Assembly: GCF_041734735.1 (NCBI RefSeq)
Contig: NC_134883.1
Coordinates: forward strand, 19,639,247 to 19,703,246
Direction: 5' to 3'
DNA length: 64,000 bases
Origin: Babylonia areolata
Lineage: Eukaryota > Mollusca > Gastropoda > Neogastropoda > Buccinidae
The notes below the pieces were generated by a model that did not search any database, was not told where the DNA came from, and saw only the letters and a program-made list of their open reading frames with translations. This document shows, piece after piece, positions 56,640-64,000 of the stretch. A program made the translations under genes and the position numbers. Position 1 is the stretch's first letter. Every line of letters begins with the position of its first letter.

Positions 56640-57845
56640 GAGTGAAAATACAATTCTCAGTGTAACCTCCTCTTCACCCTTCTCCCCCTTCTCCTTTTGT
56701 TTTATATAGGCCTATATGTATTAATTCTATTCTTATTCTATTCGTGTTGTCCCCAACTCAGTCTTGTTATGTCTAGCCCAGTCCAGAGCTAGGGTAGTCT
56801 TACACTTCAAAAACATGACAAAGTAGACGGGTATGAGTCGGAATGTCTTTTTTGAGCGACAACCAAAGGCAAACAAAACAAAACAAAACAAAACAAAAGA
56901 GAGAGACGGGGGGGGATTTCCAAATCGAAGTCAGATTGGTTTCAATATTACTCATTTCTTTAAGAAAGCAAGACAAAACCTTTAAATGTTATATTCATTA
57001 TTGTCTTCGTTTAATCTATTTTTGGCTCTTTTTTGCGTTTTTGACAACAGCGATTATGTTGAAAACAAGTCAGTCTCGTGAAAAGGTCAGTTGGTTGTGA
57101 CATACGAATACTTTGAAACAGTATGACTTATATGACGCGTATACCTTGAAACAGTGTGACCGTCTGTCCTTAAAAAAGTCATCATTCGTGTGAGTGTCTG
57201 TCTTGGATCCGCACGTTCCTAAGGTTTAACTGGTGAAGAAAAGAGAGGTAGGCATACCCAAGGGTCTCTCCCAGCTGTCCACTTGTATCCAGCAGGAGTC
57301 CACTCGCTAACTGCCGCCCAGAAGACAAAGAAAACAGGGTGTTGACTGTACTGCTGCGTGACGACACTGACTCCTACCCCCCTACTCCACCCACTCCCTC
57401 TTTCCACCCACTTCCTTCCTCCTTTCCGTTGACCTTTCCGGGGTCCAGTCTGAGACCAGGTGGTCACTGTTCTTACGGGTACACAGGACAAGGTGCGCCA
57501 CAGTGTTTACTCTCCGTGAACTATCAAGCGTGAGTACTTTCAGGGGAACCTCTTTACAAGGTATATATGTATCTTGGTGAACAATTAAACGAAGTTACTT
57601 TTTGGGAGTACCCCTTAACAAAGTATACATGTATACTTGTCCGCTGACAGCCTGGTTAAACCATGATATTCATCTTCTTTCGATGATTACTTTGCATTTG
57701 TGTATTAGTATTATAATAATTATTATTATTATTATAAGTAGTAGAAGTAGTAGTAGTAGTAGCAGTGTGCATTATTCAAATAACAAAAAAAGAATCAGTA
57801 CTAACTGAAACATTCGCTTGATCACTTCACATTACTGTATGTAAG
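56640..57845. other. Unassigned sequence
   Basis: A minus-strand segment near 57260-57313 has an acceptor-like TTTTCTTTGTCTTCTGGGCG with GCAG and a possible donor GTATGC, but the phase does not fit the exon candidate at 56552. A (TAT)n and (TAG)n patch lies at about 57705-57765. No gene is supported. Confidence 0.3.
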
Positions 57846-57846
57846 C

Positions 57847-57847
<1 letters not shown>

Positions 57848-57916
<69 letters not shown>

Positions 57917-58120
57917 CTCTCTCTCTCTCTCTGTCTCTCTCTGTCTCCTCTCTTTCTCTCTCTCTTTCTCTCTCTGTTCCCCCCTCTCTCTCTCTCTCTC
58001 TCTCTCCCTTTCTCTCTCTCTCTCCTCTCTTTCTCTGTCTCTCTGCCCCCCTCTCTCTTTCTCTCTCTCTCTCCCTTTCTCTCTCTATCTCTCTCTGTCC
58101 CCCCCCCCCCACCCCCTCTC
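57848..58120. repeat. Compound CT/GT microsatellite
   Basis: CT, GT and interrupted CT blocks run for about 260 bp, with a C run at about 58099-58110. Frames through it are artefacts. Confidence 0.95.
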
Positions 58121-58489
58121 TCTGTGCTCTTCTGCCCCACTGTCTTCTCGGAAGGAGAAAGACCTTGACGTACGGACGGCAGACAGACATAAGTAAAGTG
58201 AGAGTTGGGTGAACACGGAGGCTTTGACAGAAAACACAGACAGACAGACAGAGAGGCGGGTGGATTCAGAAGGCAAACCAGAAGGGGTTAACGTACAAAG
58301 AGGGGATCAGAAATGTCAAGAATTGGGTGCAGTCAGCCACATGATTTTTTTGCTTGTTGTTTTCGTCCTTTACCGACACCTGTCACAGTGCTGACCTGGG
58401 TAGGCCACGGCTGACCACAGTTGTTCAACCATGACGCTTTGGTTTGCTGTCGTGGGTGGTCAGTGATCCGATCATAAAAACAACGAACA

Positions 58490-58495
<6 letters not shown>
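58121..58495. other. Unassigned sequence between microsatellites
   Basis: Unique sequence with no convincing frame, RNA or element. Confidence 0.35.
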
Positions 58496-58496
<1 letters not shown>

Positions 58497-58527
<31 letters not shown>

Positions 58528-58581
58528 TCTTTCTATCTCTCTCTCTCTCTATGCCTCTCTCTCCCACTCTCTGCGTCTGTC

Positions 58582-58612
<31 letters not shown>

Positions 58613-58631
58613 GTCTCTCTCTCCCACTCTC

Positions 58632-58699
<68 letters not shown>

Positions 58700-58700
58700 T
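58497..58700. repeat. (CT)n then (GT)n microsatellite
   Basis: CT-rich blocks with CTGT interruptions are followed by about 64 bp of pure GT. Confidence 0.95.
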
Positions 58701-58704
58701 AACT

Positions 58705-59820
58705 GTTATTCTCGAAAAGACAAACATGATTTTTTGAAAAGGTGGACATTTAGCTGCTGTGGAAAAGTGGTTCTATGGAAATGAAGAGCTGAAGGCGACA
58801 GATTCTTACAAATACCTAGGGATGGTCTTCACGACAAAGCTAAGTATTAGTAGTGCCTTATTGGTTGTGCGTAGGAAAGCAAGGAAAGGGGTTATGGATA
58901 TATTAAAAACGCTGAAAAGATTTAATTAAACAGATATTCACTTCTTTGGGAAGCTATTTGAAACACAAATCGAACCGATTTTAACATATGCAGCAGAGGT
59001 GTGGGTTATAGAAGAGGATGGCAATCATATAGAAAAAGTGCACACCTTTGCGATCAAAAGATTCTTGAATATTCCATTACATACATCAAACAAACTTGTG
59101 TATGGAGAAACAGGAAGATATCCTTTACATATTAGAACAATAGTAAAATGTATCAGATACTGGATAAAACTGACCAGATTGCCAGTGTCAAGATTATGCA
59201 GACAGGCCTATGGAATGCTTCTTGTACAACACGAATCAGGTCACTCTAATTGGGTTTCGAATGTGCAAAAGACCTTATGCGAAAACGGCTTTGGTATTGT
59301 TTGGCATAGCCAAGGCGTTGGATGTGAGCATAGCTTTGTAGATGAAGACAGGCTGGTATCTTGTTATAAGCAAACCTGGCACTCTGAAATAGAGGCTAGC
59401 GACAAATATAGATGGTTTTCATTCCTTTAAAGACGCTTTCCGAGCAGAAAGATATCTTTTATTTGTTACTGATAAATGGCACAGAACGAACCTTATTCGG
59501 TTTAGGTTGAGAGTAAGTTGCCTGAAGAATTGTAAGCAATGGTACTTCACTGAAAATTCTTCGAACGATATGATTTGTCCATCTCGTGGAAATGATCCAG
59601 AAAATGAAACACGTTTTCTATTTCAGTGTACAGCCTATGCAGACAAACGTAAAAACTGCCTTGCATTAAACGTACTCAAAAACAACCCAAGTGATAAAAA
59701 CGTTATAAATCTGCTTTGTAGCAACAATGAAACTGTAATTAAGCGAATAGCTAAATTTATTGCGGAAGCGATGAACTTTAGAAAAAAGATAATGGATGAA
59801 CTGTCAAATTCAAGATGATC
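58705..59820 (+). pseudogene. LINE relic: end of RT and long C-terminal domain
   Basis: KGGHLAAVEKWFYGNEEL and DSYKYLGMVFTTKLS mark the end of the RT palm. FETQIEPILTYAAEVW, HTFAIKRFLNIPLHTSNKLV, GRYPLHIRTIVKCIRYW and NWVSNVQKTLCENGFGIVW follow in one frame to about 59428. A frameshift near 59405 leads into FHSFKDAFRAERYLLF and the rest, with CPSRGNDPENETRFLFQC as the Cys/His knuckle, ending at 59816-59818. There is also an in-frame stop near 58927. This is the best preserved member of the family seen at 3.2, 41.9 and 60.0 kb. Confidence 0.82.
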
Positions 59821-59849
59821 CTGTATATGGGTCTTGTGTGTGCGCGTGG

Positions 59850-59852
59850 TTG

Positions 59853-59898
<46 letters not shown>

Positions 59899-59925
59899 GT
59901 GTGTGTGTGTGTGTGTGTGTGTGAC
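59850..59925. repeat. (GT)n tail of the LINE relic
   Basis: GT dinucleotides with one AGGT interruption begin about 30 bp after the LINE stop codon, the position of this family's 3' tail. Confidence 0.9.
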
Positions 59926-59974
59926 CATGGATTAAAAACAAATGTATTTCATTCGTTGCATTTGTCATTCCAAT

Positions 59975-60500
59975 TGACAAACATGGACAGCAGATATCAG
60001 TTCAACAGAACGGTACGATTTTTACTGTTCCTTCAAAGCTGTGTTTAAAAGCGAAAACTACATTACGTACAAACAGATGTGTCCGAGATTGTTTCGTGCA
60101 GTTTAGACTGGGAATATCTCCGATTCTTAGTCACAGACCTGGATATAGAAATGCCAGCCCGAGTCAATTACTGTGTCCTTTATGTAAAACTGAGATCGAG
60201 ACGGAAGGACACGTTGTCTTGAGATATGGAAGTTACACTGATTTTAGACAAAAATTAATGTTCAGAAAATCCAAAGGATAGATCCAAATGGTCCAGAAGC
60301 AGAAGCACGTTATGACAGCAGATTATATAGTGACTGTATTGCAGGTGTTTCGTTTTCTTTACGAAGTATCTAAAAAGCGCAGCCAGCTTATTTCATCCAG
60401 TTCAGTGTACTAGGGGTGGAATGGAGCCATGAGCGTTAATTCTTGTATGCCCGTACATTTGTAATTTCTATAATGCATGTGTGTGTGTGTGTGTGTGTGT
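59975..60500 (+). pseudogene. LINE relic: C-terminal fragment with (TG)n tail
   Basis: The fragment matches 42745-43185 along its length (GGTACGATTTTTACTGTTCC, FRLGISPILSHRPGYRNAS, CPLCKTEIETEGHVVLRYGS, TDFRQKLMF). It starts near the Asp/Lys HGQQ codons and ends in a TG run at about 60477-60502. Only the last 140 or so codons are present. Confidence 0.8.
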
Positions 60501-60502
60501 GT

Positions 60503-60683
60503 ACATATGCACACGTGTATGTCTGTGTGAGCGCGCGTGATTGCAGTGTGCGCGTGCTTATGAGGTATGAGGTCACTCAGTTATTTTGAGCCCAGAACAG
60601 ACCAGCCTGCTTTGCAGTTCAGTAATTTTTTAGTGGCCGTTAACTGTGTTTAACATATTTATTTGCCGCTGCACTTCAGTTGA

Positions 60684-60738
<55 letters not shown>

Positions 60739-60950
60739 TTTTGTTTTGTTGTTGTATTTTCACAATTTGAATGGATCGAATTCATCTAACCTGGTTTGGC
60801 ACAACGACACCTTTTTTTCACTGAATTTAGAAAGAAATCTGTGGATGCCAGAACGCGGAAAACCAAATGTTAGAGTGACTTACTGCACGTACATTCCGTT
60901 ACTTCGTGGCCCCATGTCACGGTGACCGTCTGGTTCTGTTCACTCGGCAT
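60503..60950. other. Unassigned sequence with (GT)n
   Basis: A GT run lies at about 60687-60735. I see no gene. Confidence 0.4.
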
Positions 60951-60954
60951 GAAA

Positions 60955-61508
60955 AGCTGGCCACACACGTTATGGGCACCTGGAGGGACAGTGGCCACAC
61001 ACGTTATGGGCACCTGGAGGGACAGTGGCCACACACGTTATGGGCACCTGGAGGGACAGTGGCCACACACGTTATGGGCACCTGGAGGGACAGTGGCCAC
61101 ACACGTTATGGGCACTTGGAGGGACAGTAGCCACACACGTTATGGGCACCTGGAGGGACAGTGGCCACACACGTTATGGGCACCTGGAGGGACAATGGCC
61201 ACACACGTTATGGGCACCTGGAGGGACAGTGGCCACACACGTTATGGGCACTTGGAGGGACAGTAGCCATACACGTTATGGGCACCTGGAGGGACAGTAG
61301 CCACACACGTTATGGGCACCTGGAGGGACAGTGGCCACACACGTTATGGGCACCTGGAGGGACAATGGCCACATACGTTATGGGCACCTGGAGGGACAGT
61401 AGCCACACACGTTATGGGCACCTGGAGGGACAGTGGCCACACACGTTATGGGCACCTGGAGGGACAATGGCCACATACGTTATGGGCACCTGGAGGGACA
61501 GTGGCAAC
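60955..61508. repeat. 34-bp minisatellite
   Basis: GGCCACACACGTTATGGGCA then CCTGGAGGGACAGT, 16 copies, almost perfect. Blocks of four to five units with the same variants (CTTGG, AGTAGCC, CAATGGCC, ACATACG) recur, so groups of units were duplicated together. It contains GTG/CAC-rich palindromic ACACACGT parts. Confidence 0.95.
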
Positions 61509-61554
61509 ATTCTGAAATCGCAACTGAGGAGACCTCCCAATCAGTGAAAGCCTG

Positions 61555-61890
61555 GCGGGCAGACACTGACATGACAACGAAGAGAGGAAAATTCCTTGGC
61601 ACATACCTTAATTATCAAGGGAGAGAGAGACAGGAACAGACACTGACATGACAATGAAGAGAGGAAAATACCTTGGCACATACCTTAATTATCAAGGGAG
61701 AAAGAGAGAGAGCGACAGGAACAGACACTGACATGACAACGAGGAGAGGAAAATACCTTGGCACATACCTTAGTTATCAAGGGAAAGAGAGGGAGAGAGA
61801 GAGAAAGAGAGAGAGAGACAGGAACAGACACTGACATGACAATGAAGAGAGGAAAATACCGTGGCACATACCTTAATTATCAAGGGATAG
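61555..61890. repeat. About 80-90-bp minisatellite with an internal GA microsatellite
   Basis: GACACTGACATGACAA(C/T)GA, GAGAGGAAAATACCTTGGCA and CATACCTTAATTATCAAGGG recur four times, separated by GA runs of different length. Confidence 0.9.
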
Positions 61891-62854
61891 AGAGAGGAAT
61901 CCTGACAGACATATTGATGCATGGCGGGCTGGTGTCACCACCAGTGACAGAAGCTGTGAAGATTAAACAACAGCGACAGTCACTTTTACAGCTGCTGCAA
62001 CAGCTGTCCCTGGGAGAGATAGGGGAGGGGGAAGCAGCTCTGATGATGTCGGCTGAACACGGTCATGTCTGATGGGCCTGTGTGTCCCCATAGGGTCACC
62101 CGCTCAGCTCCGCGGACACACGGACTGACACAGGTCCCGGGAAAGGTGATCGGTCAGGGCAGTTAGATTTTGATGACGTCATCAGTACTATTCAGCAGCT
62201 GTGAGGTCACAGCCTGTGTTTCATACATACAGCCCACATGTTGGCCCCGCTGTGCACAGCATAGCACGTCACCTGGCCCACAAACAGGTGCGTGAGGGTT
62301 TGGGAGGGGAGTGGTTGAGGGGGGGTGAGGGTGGCGACCACACTGTGAAGTGAATCAATGATCTAGGGGGGGTAAACTGAGCGCCGTGTGTTGTCTAGGT
62401 CTCAGAAATCGGTCAAAGTGGTAACATAAATCATGGTTTGCTTGAATGACGTATCAACGCACACGAGCCAAAACTACTCTGAAGTCGATCGGCGTGATTC
62501 AAAGTAGCCTGGTCGTGGCAGCTCTTGGCACATCTTTGGCCGTCACACAAATAAACTAAAATCAAAAAGTCTTCAGTCTTAGCCTGTTCCATACTAGCTG
62601 CTTCTCACATACTGAAAAGAATGTCCACAACACTAATGTTCAAATGTAACATAATTATATGATATCAGCTGCTTATCAAATACTGAAAATATTTCCTAAA
62701 ACGCCAAAGATAATTTTTTTCATTTCCCATCATAGTTGCTCAGTTCTGACATGAAAAGAATTGCTACAACGCAAGAGAACTGAAATTCAGACAGTTCTGT
62801 GACATTGCCCCAGCCAGACGTTCAGATTATGGTTCACTTTCCACAACCTTCCCC
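61891..62854. other. Unassigned single-copy DNA
   Basis: No gene, RNA or element is recognised. G-rich around 62290-62370 and AT-rich after 62540. Confidence 0.4.
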
Positions 62855-63095
62855 ACTAAGCCATCGGGCAGTTGTCAATGTGTCTGGGGCCGAGCACAGA
62901 AAGGCGGAGCCCAGTTCTATCCTTCCGCCGCTGTGACCTTTCCTGCACCAAGTCAGGTAATCCTTCACACCTGGCTGCACTGAGGAAATCGGAGTAAAAA
63001 TGCTTTCTCAAGGACACACCATGCCAAAAAGGCGTCTGGAAGTGGTGAACACTGGATCGGGAGTCCAGTGCCACGGCGCCTTCATCCTAGATGAC
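62855..63095 (-). mobile_element. SINE relic with degenerate tRNA-like head
   Basis: On the minus strand the start GGCGCCGTGGCACTGGACTC then CCGATCCAGTG resembles a decayed tRNA head. The body GGCATGGTGTGTCCTTGAG, GATTTCCTCAGTGCAGCCAGG and GTGTGAAGGATTACCTGACTT matches the fragment at 26838-27020. The A box is not intact. Confidence 0.6.
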
Positions 63096-63174
63096 TAAAC
63101 CTCAAACTGGAAAAGGCTAATAATAGTATATCTGGCCACACACGCCCACGCATACACCCACACCCACACATACA

Positions 63175-63219
63175 GAGAGAGAGAGAGAGAGAATATATAT
63201 ATATATATATATATATATG
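63175..63219. repeat. (GA)n(AT)n microsatellite
   Basis: Short GA run followed by an AT run. Confidence 0.9.
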
Positions 63220-63275
63220 AAAACGGGAAACGACGTGCATAAGGTTACATACCCACAACAAATTGACGCTTTGGG

Positions 63276-63509
63276 TTAAAACTCACTCAGTACGGCCAGT
63301 CCTCTCTTCTCCTCTACACAGACCCCTCGGATGTCCAGTGGGTGTCTGAATGACCCAACCTTTAGCTTCCGTCGTCAGAACTGTGGTATTCTTTGTCAAC
63401 ATTCACCTCTTCAGTATAAGAGCGTTCCGCATACAATACTTTGATGATGGTAATTGGGATGACACGCTGTTAACGTCGTCTCTTTCGCCGTTCGTATGGA
63501 GAGAGTTAA
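63276..63509. mobile_element. Small TTAA-flanked inverted-repeat element (MITE-like)
   Basis: TTAA at 63276-63279 and at 63506-63509 bracket about 226 bp. The left end reads AACTCACTCAGTACGGCC and the right end, reverse-complemented, AACTCTCTCCATACGAACGG, which share AACTC-CTC and TACG as imperfect terminal inverted repeats. TTAA target duplication is the signature of piggyBac-type elements, so this may be a non-autonomous relative. Only one copy is present in the window. Confidence 0.5.
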
Positions 63510-64000
63510 AACTACATAATCAGCCAGTTGTCTGTCTAGGCTGTAAGTGAATGACCATCCCTTCATGCATCATCATCCCTTTATGTTTGTAATATAACTC
63601 ATCTGTTCGCACAACCAAGACAGTTCGTACCTTGGGTTTTGGAAAACAAAGGTGGGTGGGGGTGGAAATGTAAAATATGGATTTGGGAAAACCAAATCTA
63701 AATAAGTATTCAAAATAAATAAATAAATAAAAAGATGCCAGGGGGAGACCGGAAAGAAGCGAGAACATACACCCGCATAACTACGACGTTGGTATATTCA
63801 TTAAAACTTACTTACAGAAACCATGTATACATCAAATAATTTTCACTTGCCCATGAATAGTCCAAGTAAATCATTGTTTCACATTTTGTATCCGTACTTA
63901 TTCACCAGTTATTTACTCATTGCGTGTATTAACAAAAAGTTTAACAATCCTTACTTGTCATTCAACCATTTACTTATATGATGCACTTATTACATAACCA
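63510..64000. other. AT-rich unassigned sequence
   Basis: No gene is recognised. A (TAAA)n patch lies near 63716-63732. Confidence 0.4.

Overview
This is eukaryotic, intron-bearing and very repeat-rich DNA. Several things point to a mollusc, most likely a gastropod: a Shaker-type potassium channel with its whole visible reading frame in one exon, tRNA-derived SINEs with (TGAAAC)n tails, decayed non-LTR retrotransposons with (TG)n 3' ends, and an exceptional density of minisatellites. The species cannot be fixed from sequence alone.

Only two host protein genes can be supported well. The first, on the plus strand (exons at 15481-15525, 17493-17667 and 19480-19835), encodes a predicted 191-residue single-pass membrane protein: signal peptide, short acidic helical ectodomain, one membrane helix and a histidine-rich tail. 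I do not recognise its family. Both introns consist almost entirely of minisatellite. The second, on the minus strand (48552-50147), is a Kv1/Shaker-family voltage-gated potassium channel of 531 residues with T1, S1-S6 and a TVGYGD selectivity filter. Its last 12 codons and stop codon lie inside a 76-bp repeat unit that is tandemly repeated about 21 times immediately downstream.

Mobile elements by region: a SINE at 1.9-2.3 kb inserted in a minisatellite; LINE relics at 3.2-6.0 kb; an RNase H-bearing LINE 3' relic at 20.9-22.1 kb; SINE pieces at 25.9-27.6 kb; an almost intact endonuclease/reverse-transcriptase LINE at 37.7-41.8 kb; a second LINE relic abutting it at 41.9-43.2 kb; a mariner transposase relic at 45.2-46.0 kb (minus); a second, decayed copy of the first LINE type at 50.7-54.5 kb (minus), just upstream of the channel gene; more LINE relics at 58.7-60.4 kb; a SINE relic at 62.9-63.1 kb; and a small TTAA-flanked element at 63.3-63.5 kb.

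The dominant feature is tandem repetition. By hand I count about 33 minisatellite arrays with different units (mostly 16 to 90 bp), covering roughly 24 kb, plus many CA, CT and AT microsatellites. Several arrays can be traced to a visible seed: the 3' end of the channel coding sequence, a SINE body, the 5' end of a mariner transposase, and a LINE RT segment caught at two copies. The window therefore looks like a record of minisatellite birth from ordinary sequence, and the channel-gene case is the most interesting biologically. Large reading frames inside the arrays are by-products of repetition and are not annotated as genes. Boundaries of arrays and relics are approximate.
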